DNA from: Irpex lacteus
Lineage: Eukaryota > Basidiomycota > Agaricomycetes > Polyporales > Irpicaceae
Length of the DNA stretch: 58,197 nt
Assembly (NCBI GenBank): GCA_001986395.2
Contig: MQVO02000078.1
Coordinates: 1-58,197, forward strand
Direction of reading: 5' to 3'
The first letter of the stretch is position 1; each line of letters begins with the position of its first letter. The notes under the pieces are model-generated. The model searched no databases, was not told the DNA's origin, and was given only the letters and a program-made list of their open reading frames with translations. The translations under genes were made by a program, and so were the position numbers. Below are positions 11,043-20,320 of this stretch, piece after piece.

Positions 11043-13088
11043 CTATTTCGTCAGCGGCTTCTCCTTGATGAACAAAGAAGAAACCAATGCCAGTACGGTG
11101 AGCGCTGCGGTGAAATACATCGTAGCGTGGAGCGCATCTTCATACGAGGCGATGACTTTTACGCGTACTGACGGCTCTAATTCTTTGATATAGTCCAAAG
11201 ATTGTCGGACACGTTTAATGATCTATAAGCCCAAATGTCATTGATACTGCGTTTTTCGAATTGCCTTTTACGACGCACCTCATCTACGTTTTCACCTGTT
11301 AGACGTTCATACAAGAGATGACGCAGTGTGTCTTGCATGAGCGTCGTACCAACCGATAGCCAGACTACCGTCCCCAGAGACCTGAACAAGTACGAGACTA
11401 GAGTAACACCACGAACGTCAGCAGAGAATCTTGTCGTGCGAAGAGGTACTCACCAGCTGTGGCAATTGCCTGATCAACTGGGCCGGCGTTGGCAATCAAT
11501 GCAATAAGAGTAGTCGTTATTCCAGCACCTGTAGTGCATCAGTCGCTTTCCTTCCGAGACATCGTTGTGATTGACTTACCAACACCAAATGCTCCCAGGC
11601 ACAGTCCTACGGGTACCGTGAGCTACGTACTCTTCGCGAACGGAACTTGTCACTTACCGACTGTAATCCCTGCATACGAATACAACCAGAGCCCGCTGAA
11701 GATTGGTACTATAATGTAACCGAGAAGCATTATGAAGAACACGCCGAATGTCAACCAGTAATATTTTCCGGTGGCCTGCATCGTGACTCCTGCGAGGAGA
11801 CTACCAAGCACAGCGGCCAGGATGGACGGAATGAGGACAACACCGGCTTGGCCCGCCGTTCTGCCTTGCACAGCTTGGAAGTACAAGGTGATCATGAAGG
11901 ACTGGACTACGCCCATACCAGCTGCAAAGAAGTTTGCAGAGTAACTGGCAAAGAGGGCACGGTTCACGATGATTCGTTTGGGCGCAAAGGGTTCGGCGGC
12001 AATTTCGAGCTCGATGAACACGAAGATCAAGAAGAGTATCGCAAAGACGATAAGATACCCGACGGTGTAATGGTCTTGCCATGAGACATTTCCGCCACGG
12101 TCTAGTCCTAGGAGCAGAGAGAAGATGGCTGCTACGAGTGTGAGGGCTCCACCGAAGTCAATCCGTTTGAGTTTGGCGAGGAAGTCCTGATTGTCCGTCT
12201 TGGGAAGCTTGAGGGCGACAGACACAGCAATGATGGCCAGAAGGGCCAGCGGCACTTGGAGGATAAATGACCACCTCCAGCCGATGGTGTCAGCGAGGTA
12301 ACCACCCAAAGGGGCACCTACGGCTTGTCCTGTGGCGAAGACGGTGTTTGCGATACCTTGCCATGTTCCACGTTCTCGCAGAGGGGCTACATCCGACATG
12401 ACAATTGATGCGACGCTGCATATCGGTGTTATTAGAGACAGGAAAGGTAGACTGACAGGGACGTACGTTGTCATTCCTCCGCCTCCTATTCCAGCGAGAG
12501 CTCGAGCTGCCACGAGTTCTGTCATGTTCCGGGCAAGACCACAGAACAAGCAGCCGAGTGCGAAGATGGTATATGCAAGGATTAAACATGCTCTTCTTCC
12601 GAATATGTCGCTCAGCTGCACATGACCGATTGAGTCATACGTGCTGTGTTATGAGTTTGGTAGACGCACTTTGCCATATAACGGTCTAGCGACGTGTCAG
12701 CTACTAAGTAGGCATGCAAGGACAACGTAAGAACTCACTGGAAGCTCGTTAACGTGAGCATGTACCCAGTAGCAATCCAACTAGTGTTGTGTAGCTGCTG
12801 GAGCTCACTGCCGATGGTGGCATAAGACGACGCGATGATGGTACCATCCATGGCTGCCAGGAATATGCCTATAGACATGGGTACCAACTAGAAATGGAGT
12901 GCATACTTTAGCTTGAAGTGTACAGACCATGATAGCTCACATACCACTGCTGCCCTCGACACTTTTGGCTTCGCTGCTTCTGCCGCCTCCGTATCTTGAA
13001 TGTCTGCCTCGCCATGCCCGTTCGCATCTTCATTTCGCAAAAGCGGGGTTGCTTCGTTAGGTTCTGCTATGCTATCCACAGCCGTCAT
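11043..13088 (-). CDS. MFS drug/H+ antiporter, DHA2 type
   Basis: Nine exons join in phase: 13088-12945, 12887-12739, 12685-12670, 12615-12467, 12415-11658, 11606-11580, 11528-11454, 11397-11279 and 11222-11043. The product is 538 residues. A charged cytosolic N-terminus is followed by TM1 (VPMSIGIFLAAMDGTIIASSY, typical motif D1 region). The classical MFS motif A, PLYGKLSDIFGRR, spans the junctions of the 16-nt exon 3. Motif C-like sequence AVGAPLGGYLADTIGWRWSFILQVP is present. The length and about 14 predicted helices fit DHA2 exporters such as AZR1- and TRI12-like proteins, which expel drugs or toxic metabolites at the plasma membrane; the substrate is unknown. It is divergently oriented to COG7, with about 630 bp between. 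Confidence 0.9.
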
Positions 13089-13715
13089 GCTGCCTTGTCC
13101 TGTCGTGCTGCGAAAGTCTGTCGCGGTAATTTAGTAGGTGGTCAAGGTTATTAAAGGTGCATGTAGCGAGGCTCTACGTCAGTTTCAGTCGACGAACGCG
13201 AACCGAGAGGTTCAGAGCCGAGACGAGGGCCCCTGCGAAGTCGCAAGACGCTGTCAAGGGTCGAAGAGAGCTTTTGGATGAGCACATATATTCACGGTAT
13301 GAGCCAATCGGCGCGATAGGGATTTGGAAAGCTGACATGCATGTGAACTTGTCCGAGTGAACGGAGAGGTGTTGCTTATCACCGCTGACTACAAAACGTC
13401 TTATCTGTCAAGCTTATGATAAGAAACGCAATTGTTATCTGCGTATGAATTCGTTGTAATTGCTTGGGCGTCCCAAATCGTGATTTGTTACCACCACCAT
13501 AATTGACCGTCATCTGAACACACCACGGATATTCTGCCCCGAAGCTGCATGCTCGTAAGAAAGTATTCAGTTGCCACACTCTACTCGAAATGACGACCTC
13601 GATGATCGCCTTGCTGTTTCACCCCGCGTTAGGATACCTGATTGTTCGGTGAGACAACGACCGAGGTATGTATGTTGCCCACGCCAACCACCCATAGTCT
13701 CAAATCCTACACCAG
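13089..13715. other. Divergent promoter region with possible 5' UTR intron
   Basis: This region lies between the divergent MFS and COG7 starts. At 13666-13715 there is a GTATGT donor and an ACCAG acceptor that abuts the COG7 ATG exactly. The upstream frame carries an in-frame TGA, so this would be a 50-nt intron in the 5' untranslated region, not a coding one. Confidence 0.4.
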
Positions 13716-16544
13716 ATGGAAGCCATTGTAGAAGCCGACGACTCTCCCAAGGACCTCACAACGCTCTCTGCCTCCGAACTGCTTAGCTCGCTCGAAAGCC
13801 ACGAAGACGCAGTGTCATGGATCAACGAAGTACTAAGCGTCGACGAACTGGACTCAGACAACCAGATTGGCTCTGCCGTAGCATTGTCGGACCTGGACAA
13901 ACGCGTAACACACCTTGTAGGTACGCTGGAACTGGCAAGCGAAGACACTTCACTCCAAGTCGAACGCATCATCGACGACATCTCGCGCGGCGCGTCTCGT
14001 TTGACATACGACCTACACTTCATGCGGGACGGCGCACTTTCTCTGCAGAGTCTACTCCAAAATGTAGAGACCAAGGCGAAGTCGTCGTTGGCTCCGGATA
14101 CGAATGCAGCTCTGGAGCGACTTCACTTCTTGGACACTGTCAAGCGGAACATGGAGGCGGCGAGGGAGGTATTGCGCGAGGCAGAGAGCTGGAGCACGCT
14201 GGAATCCGACGTCATCTCTCTGCTGGGCGAACAAAACTACGAACGGGCAGCTGAACGTCTTTCCGAGGCCAACAAGAGCATGGTCGTCTTCCAGAACACC
14301 CCTGAATACGAGAGCCGTCGCACACTGATGGTCAGTCTTCAAAACCAACTCGAAGCATCTCTGAGCTCTGCACTCGTGGCGGCCGTCAACTCCCAGGACG
14401 TTGCCGTCTGCAAAGACTACTTCTCGATTTTCTGCAACATCCAACGTGAATCGGAGTTCAGGAACTATTACTACGGCTCGCGGAAGGCGCCTCTGGTCGA
14501 ACTGTGGCAGAACGCACGTTTGAAAGACTGCGATGGCAATGCTTCAGAAGGAGAACCCGGCGTGCAGACGTTTGCGCAGTTCCTGCCGACGTTTTATGCG
14601 GCTTTCCTGACGATGCTGTCTACGGAACGGACGTCCATCTCAGCCATCTTCCCAGACCCCCAGCCCACCCTGTCCACGCTCATAACATCGACACTCTCAT
14701 CTCTGCAACCTACCTTTTCCGAGCGACTGTCCGCCGTTGCATCCTACCACGGCGCGAAGGCTCTTCCTCAGCTAATAACTGCATACCAGGCGACCCAAGA
14801 ATTCGCTGTCTCCGGAGACAAGATTCTCGAGAAAATAGGCTTCTCTACCCAGTTATCGACAACAGGCGCAGATACAGACGGTAATGAGAAGAAACTCAGA
14901 CGACGATCCTCCACGAGGATGTCCATCTCCCGACGCATGGGCCCACATCGCGCCTCCATCAGCGGCAACCCTCTAACAGCCCCAGGCCTCCCAACATGGG
15001 ACCAAGAGCTCGTCGAGCCCTTCGTCGACTACCAAGCCGACTACGGTACACTCGAGAAACGGTACCTCTCCGATGCTCTCCGTATGATACTCACCGAGGA
15101 CGCGAGACCTAACGCGGACAAGGCTCGTCTTCTTCGAGAGCGGTCGGTCGACGTGTTCGGCGTGGCGGATGAAGCTATTATGCGGTGCCAGGCGTTTACA
15201 CATGGGTATGGCGCGGCTGGGCTTGTGAGAGCGTTGGAGAGCTTCTTCGAGTCGTTCGTGGACCAGTCGAAAGCTGAGGTCGCGTCTTCGAAGACGGGTT
15301 CCTCGGGAGGGTTGGCGGCTTCTGCGTCGGGAGACCTTGCAGACCTGGATTATACGTCGGAGGATTGGGCGACTATACAGACGTTGCTGCATACGTTGGA
15401 GGCGGTGAAGGCATTGAATGATAAACTCGTGGGGTACGAGGGTCGGTTGAGGACTACGTTGATCGCGATCTCGCATACTTTGCGGTTGAGTCGCGCGGAC
15501 CCGATTGGGTTCCACCCGGGTAATACAACGAGAGGCATCGTGCAAGTGCTCGTCCAGTCAACACTGAACAACGTCGAACTACACGACCTGCTCGAACGCG
15601 TCGACCCAGATCCTTTCACCGCGCCTCAAGCTCATTCGCAACCCTTCTTGACGCCTACTCCACCAGTCTCCGATGCCCGTCGCACGCCTACCGCCTTCAC
15701 TTTCCCCCTCAACACAACCACCACCCCACCCGGGCCCCTCCTCCCCTCTTCCCACACGAGCATCTCATCCTTCTCCGCACACTGCCAACTCGCCCTCCAA
15801 GACGTCATCCTCTCCCCCCTACGCACCCGCCTCGCCACCTACCCCTCCCTCCCCCTCTGGTCCGCCAAGTCCAAACGCCCTCCTCCTGGTACTAGTGGAA
15901 GTGCAGTCTCAGCAGTCTCGATACCGACGTTCTCCCTCTCCCCGACAGAGACGATGCAGAGACTTACAGAGGGACTGTTGAACCTCCCGAGACTGTTCGA
16001 GGTGTATGCGGATGACGACGCGTTGTCGTTTTCGCTTGAGACGCTGCCGTTTGTGAGGGGGGAGATGTTGAGGGCGTTGGCGGATCCTAGTCCTGGGGAT
16101 GTCTCGCCTGTTTCCGTTTCCGGTTCTGGACACGCGCATTCTCATTCGAGGAGAGCGGGGAGCTTGTCGATGAAGACGCCCCCTGTCCTCCCTCCTCCCA
16201 CTCAACCCCCACACGCAGTAACGCTCCCACCAGAAGCAGTATCAGCAGCCTGGCTCTCCTCCCTCGGTCTCTCCCTTCTCTCCCATCTAACAACCACAAT
16301 CCTCCCCAGTATCAAAAGTCTTAGTACGGAAGGAGCGGCGCAGTTGGCGTCGGATCTTGGGTATTTGGGGAGTGTGGTTATGGTGCTTAATGTGGAGGAT
16401 GAGGGGCTTGAGAGGTGGAAGGAGTGGGTTGGGGTTGAGGATGGTGTTGGGAGGGAGAGGTTTAGGGAGGAGTTTGCTAACGGTGGGAGTGGGGAGAGGG
16501 ATGGTGTGTTGGGTGTTGTGGGGAAGTTGAGGGGGTGGGCGTGA
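13716..16544 (+). CDS. COG7: Conserved oligomeric Golgi complex subunit 7
   Basis: An uninterrupted frame of 942 codons encodes a COG7-family protein. Family-like features are the N-terminal SHEDAVSWINEVLS motif, the coiled-coil heptads near residues 60-130, KRNMEAAREVLREAESWSTL, LSEANKSMVVFQNTPEYE, and the FRNYYYGSRKAPLVELWQ segment. COG7 is part of lobe B of the eight-subunit COG tether, which retrieves Golgi glycosylation enzymes by COPI vesicles. The C-terminal half holds two Pro/Ser/Thr-rich insertions, about residues 640-725 and 795-840, that look disordered and lengthen the protein beyond animal COG7 (about 770 residues). It is striking that this 2.8-kb gene is intronless while all its neighbours are intron-rich. 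It is single-copy housekeeping, with no sign of transfer. Confidence 0.85.
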   Translation: MEAIVEADDSPKDLTTLSASELLSSLESHEDAVSWINEVLSVDELDSDNQIGSAVALSDLDKRVTHLVGTLELASEDTSLQVERIIDDISRGASRLTYDLHFMRDGALSLQSLLQNVETKAKSSLAPDTNAALERLHFLDTVKRNMEAAREVLREAESWSTLESDVISLLGEQNYERAAERLSEANKSMVVFQNTPEYESRRTLMVSLQNQLEASLSSALVAAVNSQDVAVCKDYFSIFCNIQRESEFRNYYYGSRKAPLVELWQNARLKDCDGNASEGEPGVQTFAQFLPTFYAAFLTMLSTERTSISAIFPDPQPTLSTLITSTLSSLQPTFSERLSAVASYHGAKALPQLITAYQATQEFAVSGDKILEKIGFSTQLSTTGADTDGNEKKLRRRSSTRMSISRRMGPHRASISGNPLTAPGLPTWDQELVEPFVDYQADYGTLEKRYLSDALRMILTEDARPNADKARLLRERSVDVFGVADEAIMRCQAFTHGYGAAGLVRALESFFESFVDQSKAEVASSKTGSSGGLAASASGDLADLDYTSEDWATIQTLLHTLEAVKALNDKLVGYEGRLRTTLIAISHTLRLSRADPIGFHPGNTTRGIVQVLVQSTLNNVELHDLLERVDPDPFTAPQAHSQPFLTPTPPVSDARRTPTAFTFPLNTTTTPPGPLLPSSHTSISSFSAHCQLALQDVILSPLRTRLATYPSLPLWSAKSKRPPPGTSGSAVSAVSIPTFSLSPTETMQRLTEGLLNLPRLFEVYADDDALSFSLETLPFVRGEMLRALADPSPGDVSPVSVSGSGHAHSHSRRAGSLSMKTPPVLPPPTQPPHAVTLPPEAVSAAWLSSLGLSLLSHLTTTILPSIKSLSTEGAAQLASDLGYLGSVVMVLNVEDEGLERWKEWVGVEDGVGRERFREEFANGGSGERDGVLGVVGKLRGWA

Positions 16545-17440
16545 TTATAGTGATCGAGGAAAGGTTAGGCTGGTGGTAGGCATTCCTGATGATGTGCATC
16601 AGATAGTTGGACGGTAACTGTACCTTTGCTGTGCGTACTGTATAGACGGGATGTCTACGGACGTAGTATAGTATAAGGTGTTTGACTGATCTGCCACACT
16701 GCTTCGGATCTTACATGTAAGCGTGCCACGGTGCAGGAAATGGAATGGACAGACGGGCTTGCGCCATCGGTTACGAGTATGGTATGAAAGGATGTTCGGA
16801 GGGTGTGTGAATCCACGAATTGAGGAAGCACGTACGCTGTGCTTCCCTGATCATATCCGAGGAACATGCCATCCCGGGTCACGGTAGACAATGCTGCTAT
16901 AAATACTTCAGTTCGATCTGCGACGAACCCGTACCCTTCATGGCCACGACGTCCTCGGAAACCGGTACTGTAAGGGTTCCTCACTCCCACTGAAATAACC
17001 TTTTGGCACGAACGCACGGGTCATACGCCTCCATTCAGCTGGTCTCCGGTTTGTTGGGTCGTGGCTGCAGTTAACTGCAGTGAAACGTTTCTGCGTCTTG
17101 ACGAAAGCAGACAAGTCGGAAACGTCAGCGGAAGAGTCCATGAGTCGAGTGAACGTGCTCAGGCGGGCGTCCTTGGCAATTGGTCACCTCGCCCCTTCTT
17201 CCCATTTGGAGGACTTGGAAAACTGGGACGGTGCCCTGAACATGCGCCGGATGGTGTCAGTTTGCGCTGCTCCGGCGTCATGGGACCTCCTCGCACGCAG
17301 ACATCAATAAAATGGAACGGAGACGTGCCACGGTGGGTCAACGTCCTGGGTTACAGTTTTTCAGCATGGCTCTCCGGGTCTCGTCTCTCTTTACCACTTC
17401 CACCTACCACTCCCTTTCCCCTCGCAGGACACAGAAGAGC
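16545..17440. other. Intergenic region
   Basis: A minus-strand frame at 16655-17017 looks weakly protein-like (GFRGRRGHEGYGFVADRTEVF) but has no family, no start context and no splice partners that I could find. Nothing else is supported. Confidence 0.4.
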
Positions 17441-17615
17441 ATGGCGCAGACACAACCGACTCGGAACGATTCGCCACCGCGGTTCGCCCCCCTGACACGG
17501 CAGCTGTCTGGGTTGGGCGCCAAGCTAGGGAACGTGTTCGGCGGGGCGTCGGGAGGGAGCGCAAAGGACGACCGGTCGTCGATAGCAGCGTCGGACTCGG
17601 ACACACTGGCGGGAG
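17441..17615 (+). CDS. Possible first exon of a small unknown protein
   Basis: An ATG opens a 58-codon Gly/Ser/Ala-rich stretch (RQLSGLGAKLGNVFGGASGG, then SSIAASDSDTLAGG) that ends at a good GTGAGT donor. Codon choice is GC-rich and looks coding. I could not find a convincing second exon: the nearest acceptors lead to a stop within about 12 codons. It could be a small protein or the first exon of a longer transcript into the DUF3602 gene. Confidence 0.3.
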
Positions 17616-18229
17616 GTGAGTACAGAGTGATATTGTTCATCCACTACACCTTCCTTTTTCTCTCTTTCCGCTTCCTCGTTGTCGTTGTGGGTGTCGAGTG
17701 TGCCTGGGCAGAGATAAGGGAGCGTCAACCCGCGCAGAGATAAGCTGCCTCCAGTGAATATTGGCGGGAGATAACGCTCTCTGCAATACCGCATCGGTCA
17801 CAGGCGGTCACGCTGCTCTGCATACTCTGCTGTGGCCAGGAAATGCAGGTCACAGTGCACAAATTGGCGTGGCAGATGCGCTGTTCCTCGACGTCTGGCG
17901 CATCTTGCCGCCCATTCGCCCGCCCTCGGCCTCACAGCGTCTCCCTCTCCAGTCTCCATCCTTCCCGTTCTCCACGCTCCCCTCATCGACATCTCACGCC
18001 ATTTCGTGCCCATCCCCCAGTCCAGTCCTTGGCACCGCATCACACAGCGAGCTCCGGCGAGGCGTGACTCGAGCCACTCGACGTCAGCACTGCCAGTTAT
18101 AGCTTGGCTTGACACTTTTTGCGCCCTCTGACCAATTTGCACCGGATCTATCTATTTCGTCCACCTCTTTCTCCCTCTTTCTCTTTCCCTCTTCCTTCAT
18201 AACTTTTTCTCTTCTTTACCACCACGACC
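17616..18229. other. Upstream region of the DUF3602 gene, pyrimidine-rich
   Basis: No supported gene. The last 100 bases before the ATG at 18230 are strongly CT-rich, with runs of CTCTTTC, as is common upstream of well expressed fungal genes. The start context ACCACGACCATG is favourable. Confidence 0.45.
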
Positions 18230-19647
18230 ATGTCCTCACCGACACCCACAGACGACTCCTCCAAGCGATCCGTCTCCCGTGGACGCGATGCATTCGTACG
18301 TTGTTCCCGCGCTTCTCGTGTTGCAGAGCGCACGACTGGTACTGACGACGGTGGCGTTGACCTGACTAGCAGAAATCGACGGGACGAGGAGGCGCGGGAA
18401 ACATCCGTGTCTCACCAAGTACAGGACCGCACGCCGACGCAGAAAACTTCTCGCCTGTCCGCGGACGCGAAATCGACAGCAACCATGACAAGGTGCGTCA
18501 TACCCATACTACTGCATATATGCGCTGCATTATCCTCATAATCCTTCGTATGGTAGATTCAGTCGGTCGGAAGGGGAGGCGTAGGCAACATACGATCCCG
18601 CTCGCGCTCACGAGCAGCCTCCCAAATCCCAGACGGATTCCCCCAGACACAGTCGTTGGTCTCTGAGCACCAGGCGAATAATGCTGCGTATGAGAGACAA
18701 ATCATCGAGGATGCTACTCGAGCCGCTGTTGTGGTACGCATTGTCTCCTCTCATCCTCTTTTAGCCTTCCTTTCCTCTCATCATCCCCTCCCTTCCTTTC
18801 ACCCTCTCCCGTTCCCTTCCCTTCCTTCCTTGACTTCATCTTCTCTTCCCCCGACGATCCGTGACAGACGAGGCTCTTGCCTTGTTCAACCTCCATCTCG
18901 CTCTGGATCTGCTTCTAATCACCATCAATCAGTCAATCCCTCTTCCCATCTCCATCTCCTTCTCTGCCCTTCATGACGTTGACACTGATCATCTTATCTC
19001 TCCCTTCCCTCCTATCTCATCGAATAGCACTCAAGCGGCCGCGGCGGCGCAGGCAACATCTCAAATTCACGCTCCCGCTCCCGCGGACCCAGCAAGTTCT
19101 TCGGCGGTGGAGGGGGATCCGACAGCCCGGGGCCCCGACACTCAACAGGTCGGGGCGGCGTGGGGAACATCCAGCCCGGGCTTGACGGCGCACCGCCGTC
19201 TATTGACGAGGGGGAGGCTTATCGGTTGACGCATGATCCCGAGGGGATGTGAGTACACCATTCATTCATTCATCTGTCTCTCAAGCTTCCTTGTTATCCC
19301 ATGCCAAGATAATTAAGTGACTGACTGATCGGCTCTTCACCTTACCTTCCCAATTCGTATGCAGACACTCAACAGGCAGAGGAGGCGCAGCCAACCTAAC
19401 AGACCTGCACACCCCCCAACCCGAGACGCACGCGCACCAACAGGCGGACTTTGAGTCGTCAGGGCGTGGAGGGGCGGGTAACATCCGGTCCCGCTCGACT
19501 TCGAGAGAACCGAGGAGTGCGTCGAGGGATCGGCTGTCGAGGATTTGGCAGAAGGTTGCGCATCATGGTGGTGCGGGTGGGAATGCGCCGCATGATATTG
19601 AAGAGGAACAGGAACACACAAACATGAACGGCGAGAGAAGGGAATGA
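18230..19647 (+). CDS. DUF3602 / PAR32-like GRGG-repeat protein
   Basis: Five exons fit in phase: 18230-18295, 18373-18492, 18557-18733, 19028-19248 and 19365-19647, about 288 residues. The acceptor of exon 2 could also be three bases earlier. The protein carries six copies of a (S/T)GRGG(A/V)(G/A)N(I/L) motif, one in each of exons 2 and 3 and two in each of exons 4 and 5, often followed by RSRSRSR. This is the DUF3602 pattern. Yeast Par32 of this family is phosphorylated downstream of TORC1-Npr1 and inhibits Mep1 and Mep3 ammonium transporters; the same role here is inference. The rest is disordered and basic, ending in RDRLSRIWQKVAHHGGAGG. The 294-nt third intron is unusually long and pyrimidine-rich for this window. 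Confidence 0.8.
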
Positions 19648-19674
19648 CGGGAGGCGAGGCGTGCTGGTGTGTCT

Positions 19675-20320
19675 ATGCGCTCGTCGCCGCGCGACCCTTT
19701 ATTGGACATGTCGCAGCTGCAGCGCCCGCATGCCTCGTTGAGTGTCTACGCTGATCTTGTCTCTCAGTCTCAGCCATCTGTCGTCTTGTCCTCGTCTGCT
19801 TCGTCTCATTCTCATTCTTCTCATTCTTCCTCTGCCTCTGCTTCCTCCTCCCATTCAAACTCTAATTCACCCGACCAACACCAACCCTCCCCCTCCCCCA
19901 CCTCCCCACCCCTCTACACAGATCCCCCAGACGTCCCCTACTTCCCCTCCACATCCCTCACCCCCTCCTCCCCCTCCACCTGGGCAACCAACATGGCGCA
20001 CCGCCAGTCCTCCTACGCCATCGCGGCGTACGATCTGTCTTCTATGCCGGCTATCAAGACGCACTCGCAGATGCTTTGGCATCAACGACAGACACGCCAG
20101 TCGAAGAGGCGTGTGTGGTTTTCGAGGAGGGCGTCTGTGAGTTTGGGGACGCTTGTCGAGGATGAAGAGTATGTGTCTTTTCTTGATCTTACTTGATTTT
20201 TTCTCTCTTTCTTTTTCTCCTTTTTTCTCCTTTCTCTTTCTCTCTTTCTTTCATTCGTGCATTCGTTTCTTTCTTTGCTTTGCTTTACTTTTTGGGCTAC
20301 GCAGTTTGCGTATGTTGTAA
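19675..20320 (+). CDS. Ser/Pro-rich hypothetical protein 27 nt after DUF3602
   Basis: I do not recognise a family. The ATG at 19675 opens a frame that ends at a GTATGT donor after 20168. The acceptor GCTACGCAG at 20304 restores phase and adds DLRML and a TAA, giving 169 residues. The middle is a Ser/His/Asn-rich repeat stretch (SHSHSSHSSSASASSS) followed by a Pro/Ser tract. The C-terminal 60 residues look ordered and basic (MLWHQRQTRQSKRRVWFSRRASVSLGTLVEDED). The gap to the DUF3602 stop is only 27 nt, so a separate promoter has little room. It may be the second frame of a bicistronic or readthrough transcript, or a C-terminal part of the DUF3602 gene reached by a splice I missed. Confidence 0.5.

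Noticed and set aside
13716..16544. COG7 frame as an F-box or exocyst subunit
   Set aside because: The segments AAREVLREAESWSTL, FQNTPEYE and YYYGSRKAPLVELWQ match COG7; there is no F-box.
16655..17017. 120-codon minus-strand frame downstream of COG7
   Set aside because: Composition is protein-like, but there is no domain, and no second frame or intron supports it.
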